Part shown: in pieces, positions 38,726 to 47,148 of the stretch
How positions within the stretch are numbered: the stretch's first letter is position 1
Layout: every line of letters begins with the position of its first letter
Origin: Antarcticirhabdus aurantiaca
GTDB taxonomy: Bacteria > Pseudomonadota > Alphaproteobacteria > Rhizobiales > Rhizobiaceae
Direction of reading: 5' to 3'
Assembly: GCF_009765365.1 (NCBI RefSeq)
Contig: NZ_VTOM01000003.1
Location: 248,001 to 312,000 of the forward strand
Length of the DNA: 64,000 nucleotides
Position numbers and translations under genes: made by a program
The notes under the pieces: generated by a model
Seen by the model: the letters and a program-made list of their open reading frames with translations, nothing else
Told to the model about the DNA's origin: nothing
The model's database searches: none

Positions 38726-39415
38726 ATGAAGCGCTCCGAGATCAACCGCATCCTGCGCGAGGGCGAGGCCTTCATGCGCTCCTTCGGCCAGGTGCTGCCG
38801 CCCTTCGCCTATCTCTCGCCGGCCGAGATGAAGGCCCGGGCGGCCGAGCTGCGGGCGCTGCCCGAGCGCCAGCTCGGCTGGGACGTCACCGACTTCGGCT
38901 CGGGCGAGTTCGCCCGCACCGGCCTCTTCCTGTTCACCGCCCGCAACGGGCAGGCCGCCGATCTCAAGCGCGGCGGCGGCATGGTCTATGCCGAGAAGAT
39001 CATGATCGCCCGCCGCGACCAGCTAACGCCGATGCACCGGCACGAGCAGAAGGCCGAGGACATCATCAACCGCGGGGGCGCCCGCCTCGCCATCGAACTC
39101 TTCTCGGCGGCGCCCGACGGCTCGATCGACCCGGACCGGCCGGTCGAGATCCAGACGGACGGCCGTCTTCGCCGCCTGCGCGGCGGCGACGTCCTGACGC
39201 TCGGACCCGGCGAGAGCGTCACGCTCCTGCCCCGCCTGCACTGGCACGCCTTCTGGGGCGAAGGCGGCGACGTCCTCGTCGGCGAGGTGTCCACCGTCAA
39301 CGACGATCTCGGCGACAACGTCTTCCGCGATCCGGTCGGACGGTTCGCCACGATCGAGGAAGACGAGGCTCCGCTCCACCTCCTCGTTTCCGACTACGAG
39401 ACCTGGCTGCGCTGA
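38726..39415 (+). CDS. D-lyxose/D-mannose isomerase
   Basis: A 229-residue cupin-fold sugar isomerase of the D-lyxose ketol-isomerase family. The metal-binding motif is MHRHEQKAEDIINRGG near 103-118. A later Glu/His pair lies around LLPRLHWHAFWGEGGD. The family interconverts lyxose and xylulose, or mannose and fructose. It follows uxuA in the same direction and probably belongs to the regulon. Confidence 0.9.
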   Translation: MKRSEINRILREGEAFMRSFGQVLPPFAYLSPAEMKARAAELRALPERQLGWDVTDFGSGEFARTGLFLFTARNGQAADLKRGGGMVYAEKIMIARRDQLTPMHRHEQKAEDIINRGGARLAIELFSAAPDGSIDPDRPVEIQTDGRLRRLRGGDVLTLGPGESVTLLPRLHWHAFWGEGGDVLVGEVSTVNDDLGDNVFRDPVGRFATIEEDEAPLHLLVSDYETWLR

Positions 39416-39580
39416 CCGCCGGAGGGACGCGAGCACTGGGTGACGATCGGTAAAGGATGTGGCCGACCGCCGCCCAACTCCGCCGCGGAACCACCGGCCG
39501 ACGGAATATACGCGGCTGACATTCACTCCTACGTAGTTTTTCGCAGCTAGGCTGCTCCGATCACTCCGATCGGGAAGCCC

Positions 39581-41191
39581 ATGTCCGTCCATCCTTTGCC
39601 GAACTCCGATGGGCGGGGCCGCGCCGCGCCGGGGTCGGACGCCGTTCTCGACGCCCTGCCCCATCCGGTGGTCGGCTTCGACTGGGACGGCGAGGTCATC
39701 TTCGCCAACGCGTCGGCTCGCGACTGCTTCGGCGAGCGGATCGTCGGCTCGGATTTCGCCGACCTCTTCCCGAACGGCTCGGACCCGTTCAAGCAGCTGG
39801 CCGCGGCTGGGCGCGTGCTCGGCCTTGTGTCCAACGCCCAGACTCGCTTTCGCGGCCTCTTCGGCGCCATGGCCGCCGGCGGCTTCGTCCTCAGCCTGAT
39901 TGCCGAGGAGGCGGACGCGGCGGCTGGCGCGGAGGCGGACGAGCTTACCGGCATGATGAAGCGCGGCGGGCTCGCCCTCCGGCTGGACGCGGCGCTCGCC
40001 GATCTCGCCGGCGGCGGCGCGCGGCTCGCCGTCCACTGCATCGACCTCGACCGCTTCAAGACCGTCAACGACACGCTCGGTCACGGCGTCGGCGACGGCC
40101 TCCTGAAGAAGGTGGCCGACCGGATGCGCGCGGCCTGCCGCAAGGAGGACTGCGTCGCGCGCATCGGCGGCGACGAGTTCGTCGTCATCCAGGCCGGCGT
40201 CGGCGACCGCACCGATGCCGAGCGCTTGGCCGCCCGGCTCGTCGACCTCATCGGACGGACCTACGTCCTGAGCGGCCACACCGTGAACATCGGCGCGAGC
40301 GTCGGCGTGGCGCTCGCCGAACCGGGCCAGGGAACGCGCGATCTCCTGCGCAACGGCGACCTCGCGCTCTACGAGGCCAAGCGCGCCGGGCGCGGGCGCT
40401 TCCGCGTCTTCGAGGACGGGATGGACGCGGCGCTGCGCGACCGGCGCGAGCTTGAGATCGACCTGCGCCGCGCACTCGCGCTCAAGCAGTTCAGCCTCCA
40501 CTATCAGCCCTTCATCGACCTCCAGACGGAGCGGACGATCGGCTTCGAAGCCTTGATCCGCTGGGATCATCCGGTGCGCGGCCGTGTGACGCCGGCAGAC
40601 TTCATTCCGCTCGCGGAAGAAACCGGGCTGATCAGCAAGATCGGCGAGTGGGTGCTGCGGACGGCCTGCGCCACCGCGACGACGTGGCCGGACGAGATGT
40701 CGGTCGCCGTCAACGTTTCGCCCGTGCAGTTCAAGTCGGACAACCTCATCGAGACGATCGTCTCGGCGCTCGCTCATTCCGGCCTGCCGGCCCATCGGCT
40801 GGAGATCGAGATCACCGAAGGCGCGCTCCTGGAGGACACGTCCAACGTCCTGAAGACGCTGCACGCGCTGCGCGACCTCGGCATCCGCATCTCGATGGAC
40901 GATTTCGGCACCGGCTACTCGTCCCTGAGCTACCTGCAGAAGTTCCCCTTCAACAAGATCAAGATCGACCGCTCCTTCGTCCAGGGTGCCGACGAGGGCG
41001 GCGACAACGAGGCCATCCTCAAGGCCATCGCCGGCCTCGGCCTGAGCCTGGGCATGGCCATCACCGCCGAAGGCGTCGAAACGCCCGAGCAGCTCGCCCG
41101 CATCCGCGGCGAACAGTGCACGCACGTGCAGGGCTACTTCACCGGCCGTCCCATGCCCGCGGACGGCATCGCGACCTTTCTTCAAGCATGA
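39581..41191 (+). CDS. PAS-GGDEF-EAL cyclic-di-GMP enzyme
   Basis: A 536-residue signalling protein. The PAS-like sensor is at about 20-110, the GGDEF domain at about 118-280 and the EAL domain at about 290-535. GGDEF is intact (196-200) and preceded by the inhibitory RxxD (R187, D190). EAL is intact (FEALIRW, 323-325), with NVSPVQF, EITEGAL and DDFGTGYSS. Both synthesis and hydrolysis of c-di-GMP are possible. There is no membrane helix. The stop overlaps the BLUF gene start (ATGA). Confidence 0.94.
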   Translation: MSVHPLPNSDGRGRAAPGSDAVLDALPHPVVGFDWDGEVIFANASARDCFGERIVGSDFADLFPNGSDPFKQLAAAGRVLGLVSNAQTRFRGLFGAMAAGGFVLSLIAEEADAAAGAEADELTGMMKRGGLALRLDAALADLAGGGARLAVHCIDLDRFKTVNDTLGHGVGDGLLKKVADRMRAACRKEDCVARIGGDEFVVIQAGVGDRTDAERLAARLVDLIGRTYVLSGHTVNIGASVGVALAEPGQGTRDLLRNGDLALYEAKRAGRGRFRVFEDGMDAALRDRRELEIDLRRALALKQFSLHYQPFIDLQTERTIGFEALIRWDHPVRGRVTPADFIPLAEETGLISKIGEWVLRTACATATTWPDEMSVAVNVSPVQFKSDNLIETIVSALAHSGLPAHRLEIEITEGALLEDTSNVLKTLHALRDLGIRISMDDFGTGYSSLSYLQKFPFNKIKIDRSFVQGADEGGDNEAILKAIAGLGLSLGMAITAEGVETPEQLARIRGEQCTHVQGYFTGRPMPADGIATFLQA

Positions 41192-41643
41192 GAACCGGAA
41201 TGCCCGCCCCCCTCTACCAGCTCGTCTACTACAGCCGGAACGCGGTCTCGCGCGACGGGGCCGGCTTCGAGGCGGAGGTCGCCTCGATCCTCGCCGCCAG
41301 CCGTCGCAACAACGAGGCGGCAGGCGTCACCGGCACGCTCCTGTTCAATGCGGGCGTCTTCGCGCAGGTCCTGGAAGGCCCGCTCGACGCCGTCGAGGCG
41401 ACCTTCGAGCGCATCCAGCAGGACGACCGGCACGGCGACGTGTCGCTCCTGGCGCTGGAGCCGATCGCGCAGCGCTCGTTTTCCGGCTGGGCGATGGGTT
41501 TCGTCGGGCGCTCGGCGGAGAACACGGCGCGCTTCGCCGAGGTCGGCCTGTCCAGCGGCTTCGACCCCGCCGCGCTGGGCGGCCAGAAGGTCCACGCCAT
41601 CCTGCGCGATCTGACCGTGGAAGAGGAAGCGGCCGCCGCCTGA
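41188..41643 (+). CDS. short BLUF-domain blue-light receptor
   Basis: A 151-residue protein with one BLUF domain (about 8-105) that binds FAD. Key residues are present: Tyr14 in QLVYYS, Asn41 in RRNNEAAGVTG, Gln60 in FAQVLEG, and Trp101/Met103 in FSGWAMGF. Such short BLUF proteins (PixD-like) signal through a partner. The 4-bp overlap with the GGDEF-EAL gene makes that protein the obvious partner. The remaining 45 residues are a helical tail. Confidence 0.93.
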   Translation: MRTGMPAPLYQLVYYSRNAVSRDGAGFEAEVASILAASRRNNEAAGVTGTLLFNAGVFAQVLEGPLDAVEATFERIQQDDRHGDVSLLALEPIAQRSFSGWAMGFVGRSAENTARFAEVGLSSGFDPAALGGQKVHAILRDLTVEEEAAAA

Positions 41644-41739
41644 CGCCGTTCCGGGAACCCGCGCGCCGGCCGGGGGCTTCACCCCACCTGTTCCGCCCGC
41701 CGAAAAAGGGCAGCGGTGCGAGACCGAGGAGGATCGAGG

Positions 41740-42006
41740 ATGGACATTTCCGATGACGAGCGCGAATTCCTGCACGGGATGCGCGCGCTGGAGATCAACG
41801 AGGCCGGCGACGAGGTCTATGTCGGCCTCAGCCGGGCGGAAAGCGTCGAATTCCTCGACCTCATGCGCCAGTACGAAACGGGCACCCTGCCCCCCGGCTC
41901 GACGGAGCGCTTCGAGGCGCTGCGCAAGCGGCACGAGGAAACGCGGCGGGCGATCGTCGCGGGCGAGGCGCCGATCAACCACTCCGCCCCCGACGGCAGC
42001 CGCTAG
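41740..42006 (+). CDS. hypothetical protein
   Basis: An 88-residue acidic soluble protein: MDISDDEREFLHGMRALEIN, then GLSRAESVEFLDLMRQYE and a charged tail. I do not recognise a family. ATG 41740 has a GAGGATCGAGGA ribosome-binding site. It is convergent with the PspA-like gene. Confidence 0.6.
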   Translation: MDISDDEREFLHGMRALEINEAGDEVYVGLSRAESVEFLDLMRQYETGTLPPGSTERFEALRKRHEETRRAIVAGEAPINHSAPDGSR

Positions 42007-42030
42007 AAAGGCGCGGCTCTCCGCTCACAT

Positions 42031-42060
42031 GCCGGCCCGCCGCCGAGGCTTCGGGCCGGC
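42031..42060. terminator. bidirectional hairpin between convergent genes
   Basis: GCCGGCCCG (42031-42039) and CGGGCCGGC (42052-42060) form a perfect 9-bp stem in the 66-bp gap between two convergent genes. There is no T tract on either side. Confidence 0.4.
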
Positions 42061-42072
42061 CGCCTCGACCGG

Positions 42073-42822
42073 TCAGGGTTTGGGATCGTAGCCGATCCCC
42101 GGCACCGGAGCTTGCGGTCCGGGCAGCGCCTTGTTGGCGTCGCCGCGCATGATCTCGGCGAAGACGTCGTCCGACGAGGAGCGGCTGCCGCCGATGCCGG
42201 CTTCGAGAAGCGCCTGGTCGAGCGAGGAGCCGCTCTGCAGCGCCTGGAGTTCGGCGCCCGCTTCCAGGCGGCCCGCCATGGTCTCCTGCCGCTTCTTCAC
42301 GCGCTCGAGCGACTCCATCGCGCTGCCGAGCCGCGAATTGACGCCGGCATGGCTGGAGGCGATCGCCGACTGCGCCTGCAGCAGCGACTCGTTCGCCTTC
42401 ACGCTCTCCACTTCGCGGCGCATGGTCTGGATGCGCGTCTCGGTGTCCTGGACGGCGCGGAGCATCTGCGCCTGCGCGCCCTGGAGCCGCTGCAGCTCGC
42501 TCTCGTCGCGGGCCATGTCGGCGCGGTTGCGCGACATGCGGTCGGCGAGCTGGCGGGCGAGGTCCTCGCGGCCGGCCGTCATCGCGGCACGCGCCGACTC
42601 CATGTCCTTCTGGTCCTTCGCCCGCGCCTCGTCGACCCGGCGGCCGAGCGACTTGGCGGAGGCCATGATCCCGGCGAGGTCCGAGCGCGCCTTGCGCAGA
42701 GCGTTCTCCGCGTCGCGGATCTCCTGGTCGAGGATGCGCAGCGCCTGCGCGTCGACGGCGGTCTCGGCCGCCTCGTTGATGCCGCCGCGCACGGCGGAGA
42801 ACAGCTTGCCCCAGACGCTCAT
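42073..42822 (-). CDS. PspA/IM30 family protein (YjfJ-type)
   Basis: A 249-residue helical coiled-coil protein of the PspA/Vipp1 family, which binds stressed inner membrane and oligomerises. It runs from MSVWGKLFSAVRGG through long heptad-rich helices (about 20-210) to a Gly/Pro tail. Context identifies the YjfJ branch rather than classical PspA: DUF2170 upstream and DUF2491-DUF350-DUF1190-ATP-grasp divergent. The start at 42822 overlaps the DUF2170 stop by 4 bp. Confidence 0.92.
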   Translation of the reverse strand: MSVWGKLFSAVRGGINEAAETAVDAQALRILDQEIRDAENALRKARSDLAGIMASAKSLGRRVDEARAKDQKDMESARAAMTAGREDLARQLADRMSRNRADMARDESELQRLQGAQAQMLRAVQDTETRIQTMRREVESVKANESLLQAQSAIASSHAGVNSRLGSAMESLERVKKRQETMAGRLEAGAELQALQSGSSLDQALLEAGIGGSRSSSDDVFAEIMRGDANKALPGPQAPVPGIGYDPKP

Positions 42823-43244
42823 GCCGCGATCTCCCCGTTGCGCCATTCCTGGATGAGGTTGGCCGCGTCCTCGGCATTGCTGGCCAGGACAGCGATCTCC
42901 TCCACCACGACCTCGGCCGACGAGCGGGCCGAGAGCGAGCCGAAGAGTTCGTACCATTCCTCGCCGTTCACGATCGAGATGCCGAAGGTGGAGAGCGGCA
43001 CGAGCTTGTGCGTCTTGAGGGCGAGGCGCTCGAAGGCGCTGCGCTCGGGCACGCTGTCGGCCGGGGCCAGCATGACGCTGGCGAGGATCTGGTCGCCGCC
43101 CGCGACGACGAAGACGTCGAGGTGCCCCTTCTCCTTCAGCGTGACCCGCAGGACGTCGCCCTCGATCGAGACGTCGACGTCGCCGAGGGCGGGTGGATCG
43201 GAGGCGAAGAGCTCCGTCAGGGATGCGAGGTTCCAGTTGGCCAA
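42819..43244 (-). CDS. DUF2170 protein (YjfI-type)
   Basis: A 141-residue protein with the DUF2170 pattern: LKEKGHLDVFVVAGGDQILASVML, LALKTHKLVPLSTFGI and YELFGSLSARSSAEVVVEEI. It starts most plausibly at a TTG (43244) giving MANWNLASL; longer in-frame starts add unrelated residues. The family always neighbours YjfJ-type PspA; function unknown. It overlaps the PspA gene. Confidence 0.82.
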   Translation of the reverse strand: MANWNLASLTELFASDPPALGDVDVSIEGDVLRVTLKEKGHLDVFVVAGGDQILASVMLAPADSVPERSAFERLALKTHKLVPLSTFGISIVNGEEWYELFGSLSARSSAEVVVEEIAVLASNAEDAANLIQEWRNGEIAA

Positions 43245-43338
43245 GTCTCTCAAACTCCCGTCTCGAACCGTCGCCGCCCTTCCGTTGGGCGGCCGGCATG
43301 TAATAAGGGTTGCGGCGAACGGCACAAGGTGAATCGAG

Positions 43339-44007
43339 ATGATCGGACGCATCTTCGGCTGGGGATCGGGCGGCGGGCAAGCGGCGCTGCCGGCCGAGCG
43401 CGGGCCGCTCGGCGTCGCCATCGGCGGCGGGATCGAGATCGACACGCTGAGCCTCCAGGCCGGCATGGCCGGGGCCGAGCCCTCCATGCCGCTGCCGTCC
43501 GGCGGCATGATGATCGTCGCGGCCTATGGCGAGGCCCGGCTCGACGCGAGCACCGTCCTGTCGCGCTACTACGATGCCGACAACACCATCCTCCAGGTTC
43601 TCTCGGCCTCCGCGACCCTTGGCGAGGAACTCCTCGACGTCAGCATCTACCAGCCCTGGGACAGCGTGGTGCCGGCGGGCGCGGCAGACTGGGCGCGCTG
43701 GCGCGGGCCCTCCGGCCTCATCGGCCAGCCCCGCTACGACGCGGACGGCATCGTCTTCGAGCGCTTCTGGGGCGACGGCGCGGGGCGCGCCGACCTCGTG
43801 GAGTTCGTCGAGACGGTGGACGACGGGGAAAGCCGGCGCGAGATCCACCAGTCCTGCATGCTCTACGCCCGCCCGCTCGGCCAGGCGCGGGAGATGCTCC
43901 TGATCAACATCGAGCGCGACCTCGGCCTCGGCGCGGCCTCGCAGGGCACGTCGATCGAGTTCATCCTCGGCTACGGGCTGATGGCGGCCGACGTGCGCCG
44001 CCTCTGA
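43339..44007 (+). CDS. DUF2491 protein (YjfK-type)
   Basis: A 222-residue soluble protein of the DUF2491 family (MIGRIFGWGSG; middle RYYDADNTILQVLS; late VFERFWGDGAGRADLVEFVE). It is the first gene of the plus arm of the Yjf-type envelope module, divergent from the DUF2170-PspA arm with about 95 bp between starts. No catalytic motif evident. Confidence 0.85.
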   Translation: MIGRIFGWGSGGGQAALPAERGPLGVAIGGGIEIDTLSLQAGMAGAEPSMPLPSGGMMIVAAYGEARLDASTVLSRYYDADNTILQVLSASATLGEELLDVSIYQPWDSVVPAGAADWARWRGPSGLIGQPRYDADGIVFERFWGDGAGRADLVEFVETVDDGESRREIHQSCMLYARPLGQAREMLLINIERDLGLGAASQGTSIEFILGYGLMAADVRRL

Positions 44008-44073
44008 CCGCTCCGCCGCTCCCTTCGCATCGTCCGCCCGATCCCGCCACCTGAGCAAAGGACTTCCCGCAGC

Positions 44074-44475
44074 ATGTTCGGCTACGTCGCAGGCCTGCCG
44101 GCCTTTCTCGCCTACTTCGCCACCGGGCTCGGCTCGCTCGCCGCCTTCTCCATCCTGTACTCCGCCCTCACCCCGCAGCACGAGCTGTCGCTGATCCGCA
44201 CGGGCAACGCGACGGCCGTCGTCGCCTTTCTCGGCGCGATCCTCGGCTTCTCCCTGCCGCTCGCCTCGGCCGCGGCGAACTCCGTCTCGCTCGTCGACTT
44301 CCTGATCTGGGCGATCGTCGGCGCGGTCTTCCAGGCCATCGCCTTCGCCGTCGCCTGCCTGACCATGAAGGGCCTGCCACAGCGGATCACGAACGGCGAG
44401 ATGGCCGGCGGCCTCTGGTCGGCTGGCATCTCCGTCGCCGTCGGCATGCTCAACGCCGCCTGCATGACCTACTGA
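44074..44475 (+). CDS. DUF350 membrane protein (YjfL-type)
   Basis: A 133-residue inner-membrane protein with four hydrophobic helices (about 5-30, 45-70, 75-98 and 112-132). It carries the DUF350 pattern NATAVVAFLGAILGFSLPLASA. It sits in the YjfK-L-M-C order. Its function is unknown; a channel-like role has been suggested for the family but is not shown here. Confidence 0.87.
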   Translation: MFGYVAGLPAFLAYFATGLGSLAAFSILYSALTPQHELSLIRTGNATAVVAFLGAILGFSLPLASAAANSVSLVDFLIWAIVGAVFQAIAFAVACLTMKGLPQRITNGEMAGGLWSAGISVAVGMLNAACMTY

Positions 44476-44488
44476 GCGGGGCGCGGCC

Positions 44489-45073
44489 ATGACCAGACGC
44501 TTCATCAGCCGCAAGCCGCCGCTGCTCGCGCTCGGCACGATCGCCGCCGGCGGCCTCGCGCTGTCGGCCTGCGGGGACGAGCCCGCCGACGACACGCTCT
44601 TCACATCGCCGGCCCAGTGCATCGAGGCCGGCGTCGAGACCGACATCTGCAACGCCGAGTACCAGGCCGCGCTCAGCCAGCACCTGCGCGACGCCCCGAA
44701 GTTCGACGGCCAAGCGGCCTGCGAGGCCGAGTACGGCGCGGGCCGCTGCATGGAGGTTCCGCGCGACCAGGCCGGCGGCTCCGGCGCGGGCAGCTTCTTC
44801 CTGCCCTTCATGACCGGCTACCTGATCTCCTCGGCCGTCCAGAGCCTGACGAACTACAACTCCTACGGCACCTATGTCGGCGGCGGTTCCTATCGCCGGC
44901 CGACGCCGATCTTCACGGGCCGCAACGGCACGACCTACCGGTCCGATCCCGCCATCGGCAACCGGACGTCGACGCCGCGCCCCGCCAACGTCAACACCCG
45001 CACGGTGTCGCGCAGCGGCTTCGGCGGCCTGTCCTCCAGCCGGAGCGGCGGCGGCTTCTCCTTCGGCGGCTGA
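44489..45073 (+). CDS. DUF1190 lipoprotein-like protein (YjfM/YgiB-type)
   Basis: A 194-residue exported protein. The N-terminus MTRRFISRKPP leads to a hydrophobic run and the lipobox-like LSAC (Cys at about 28). The DUF1190 region has FTSPAQCIEAGVETDICNAEYQAAL and KFDGQAACEAEYG. The C-terminal third is Ser/Gly/Arg low-complexity. As in E. coli YjfM-YjfC and YgiB-YgiC, it directly precedes the ATP-grasp ligase (2-bp gap). Confidence 0.87.
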   Translation: MTRRFISRKPPLLALGTIAAGGLALSACGDEPADDTLFTSPAQCIEAGVETDICNAEYQAALSQHLRDAPKFDGQAACEAEYGAGRCMEVPRDQAGGSGAGSFFLPFMTGYLISSAVQSLTNYNSYGTYVGGGSYRRPTPIFTGRNGTTYRSDPAIGNRTSTPRPANVNTRTVSRSGFGGLSSSRSGGGFSFGG

Positions 45074-45075
45074 CG

Positions 45076-46233
45076 GTGGAGCGCCTTCCGATCGAGCCTC
45101 GCGAAGGCTGGCAGGCGAAGGCCGAGGCCGTCGGCTTCGGCTTCCACGAGATGTACGGCGAGCCCTACTGGCTCGACGACGTGCACTTCCGCTTCACCAT
45201 GGCGGAGATCGAGAACGAGATCGAGGCGCCGACGCAAGACCTGCACGACCTCTGCCTCGACCTCGCGGCGGAGGTCGCCGAATCCGACGCGCTGATGGCG
45301 CGGCTCGCGATCCCGCCCGAGCAGTTCGCCACCGTGCGCGAGTCCTTCCGCTCCGGCCAGCGCTCGCTCTACGGCCGCTTCGATCTCGCCTATGACGGGC
45401 GTGGCCCCGCCAAGCTTCTCGAATACAATGCCGACACGCCGACCGGCGTCTTCGAGGCGGCCTACTTCCAGTTCAACTGGCTGACCGATCAGGTCGCGCT
45501 CGGGCGCCTGCCCGAGGCGGCCGACCAGTTCAACCTCCTGCAGGAGAGCCTGATCGCGGCCTTCGCCGCCTTTCCGGCCGACCGCATCTTCCACTTCGCG
45601 GCGGTGACCGCGAGCGACGAGGACCGGGGAACGGCCGCCTATCTCATGGACTGCGCCGTCCAGGCAGGCCATCGGACCGCGCTCATCGACATGGCTGCGA
45701 TCGGCGTCGACGCGGTCGGGCGCTTCACCGATCCGCAGGACCGCGTCATCGACCGCTGCTTCAAGCTCTACCCCTGGGAAGACATGATGCGCGAGCCCTT
45801 CGCGCGCCATCTCCCGGGGTCCGGAACGGAGTGGGTCGAACCGGCCTGGAAGGCGATCCTGTCCAACAAGGGCATCCTGCCGCTCCTCTGGGAGCGCCAT
45901 TCCGGCCACCCCAATCTCCTACCCGCCTTCTTCGGGGACGATCCGCGCGCAGCCTCGCTGGCGGACGGCGTGCGCAAGCCCTTCTTCTCCCGCGAGGGCG
46001 AGAACATCGCGATCGTCGAAAATGGCCGCGAGATCGAGGCGACGGGCGGCGACTACGGCGCCGGCCCGACGATCGTCCAGGCCCTGACGCCGCTGTTCGA
46101 GGCCGGGGGCCAGTTCGCCGTTCTCGGCACCTGGGTCGTGGGGAACGCGGCGGTCGGCCTCGGCATGCGCGAGGACCGCTCGCGCATCACCCGCAACCTG
46201 TCGCGCTTCGTTCCGCACGCGATCGTCGGCTGA
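45076..46233 (+). CDS. glutathionylspermidine synthase-family ATP-grasp ligase (YjfC/YgiC-type)
   Basis: A 385-residue ATP-grasp amide ligase lacking the amidase half of bifunctional Gsp. Conserved blocks include GRFDLAYDGRGPAKLLEYNADTPTG, RCFKLYPWEDM and KAILSNKGILPLLWERHSGHPNLLPA. The C-terminus has GAGPTIVQAL and GTWVVGNAAVGLGMRED. The natural substrate of YjfC/YgiC is not known; true glutathionylspermidine activity is unlikely to be assumed. GTG 45076. Confidence 0.92.
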   Translation: MERLPIEPREGWQAKAEAVGFGFHEMYGEPYWLDDVHFRFTMAEIENEIEAPTQDLHDLCLDLAAEVAESDALMARLAIPPEQFATVRESFRSGQRSLYGRFDLAYDGRGPAKLLEYNADTPTGVFEAAYFQFNWLTDQVALGRLPEAADQFNLLQESLIAAFAAFPADRIFHFAAVTASDEDRGTAAYLMDCAVQAGHRTALIDMAAIGVDAVGRFTDPQDRVIDRCFKLYPWEDMMREPFARHLPGSGTEWVEPAWKAILSNKGILPLLWERHSGHPNLLPAFFGDDPRAASLADGVRKPFFSREGENIAIVENGREIEATGGDYGAGPTIVQALTPLFEAGGQFAVLGTWVVGNAAVGLGMREDRSRITRNLSRFVPHAIVG

Positions 46234-46244
46234 GATCGCGCGGC

Positions 46245-47138
46245 TCAGCCGGCGACGAGGTTGAGGGTTCTGGGAGCCGGCGACAGGCGGACCTGCCGCC
46301 CCCAGTCGAAGGCGATGAAGTCCTGCTCGATGCCGTCGGCGAAGATGACGCCGCCCTCGTTCATGCGCGAGGTGACGAGGAGCGGCTCGACCGACAGCTT
46401 GCCGGCGCGCATCCGCGTCGCGGTGGCGAGGCTCGGAAAGGGCTCGCGAACCCAGTAGCCGACCGCCCGCTCCTCCCGGCCGAGATCGAGTTCCAGATGC
46501 GTCGCCTCGGCGATGGAGCGGGCCCACCCCGTCGCCCCGGTTCCCGAGGCGACGATGAGGCCGCTCGACGCGTGTTGCTCGGCCGCCCCGTCCGCCTCGA
46601 TGCGGTAGCGGGCGGACTGGTGGCTGCGATGGCCGACGAAGATCTCGTTCAGCGCCAGAAGCGTTTCGCCGCCGTCCAGCACGGCCTGCACCATGGTCCG
46701 CCGCTCCAGCCGCGCCTCGCGCGCCGCGCTCGCCGGCAGGAGCGCCGCGAGTTCTTGCGCGGAGAAGCGCACGAGGACGCCGTCGACGACGTCCGGCGCC
46801 GGGTTGACGCCGATCACGGGCTGGGCGTCGAGATATTTGGCGACGTTGGCGACGAGCCCGTCCTGGCCGAGCGCGATGACGACGTCCTCGGCGGCGAACA
46901 GGAAGCGGTCGAGATCCTCGCGCCGCACCGCCGCCTGCCGCCAGGTCGGGGGCACGGCGGCGCGCGCCTGCCCCAGCGCCGCCTGGAAGCGCCGGTGACG
47001 CTCCTCGACGTCCTCGATCCGCTGGCCGCGGCTTTCGAGGAAGAAGCGCGCCTGGTCGCGCGTCGCGTGGGCCGCGACCAGGAGCTCGTAATCCGTCGCG
47101 CGCGTGACGAAGACGGCGCGGGGCGCGAGGGTCGTCAT
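46245..47138 (-). CDS. NAD-kinase-fold protein
   Basis: A 297-residue protein with the ATP-NAD kinase fold. The nucleotide motif is IALGQDGLV (91-94 is GQDG instead of the canonical GGDG; Asp93 kept), followed by PVIGVNPAP. The second signature is VASGTGATGWARSI near 190-205. It probably phosphorylates NAD or a related lipid/nucleotide, but the altered motif makes catalysis uncertain. It is the last gene of the Nudix-SPFH operon, 10 bp after SPFH. Confidence 0.8.
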   Translation of the reverse strand: MTTLAPRAVFVTRATDYELLVAAHATRDQARFFLESRGQRIEDVEERHRRFQAALGQARAAVPPTWRQAAVRREDLDRFLFAAEDVVIALGQDGLVANVAKYLDAQPVIGVNPAPDVVDGVLVRFSAQELAALLPASAAREARLERRTMVQAVLDGGETLLALNEIFVGHRSHQSARYRIEADGAAEQHASSGLIVASGTGATGWARSIAEATHLELDLGREERAVGYWVREPFPSLATATRMRAGKLSVEPLLVTSRMNEGGVIFADGIEQDFIAFDWGRQVRLSPAPRTLNLVAG

Positions 47139-47148
47139 GGCCGGCCCC

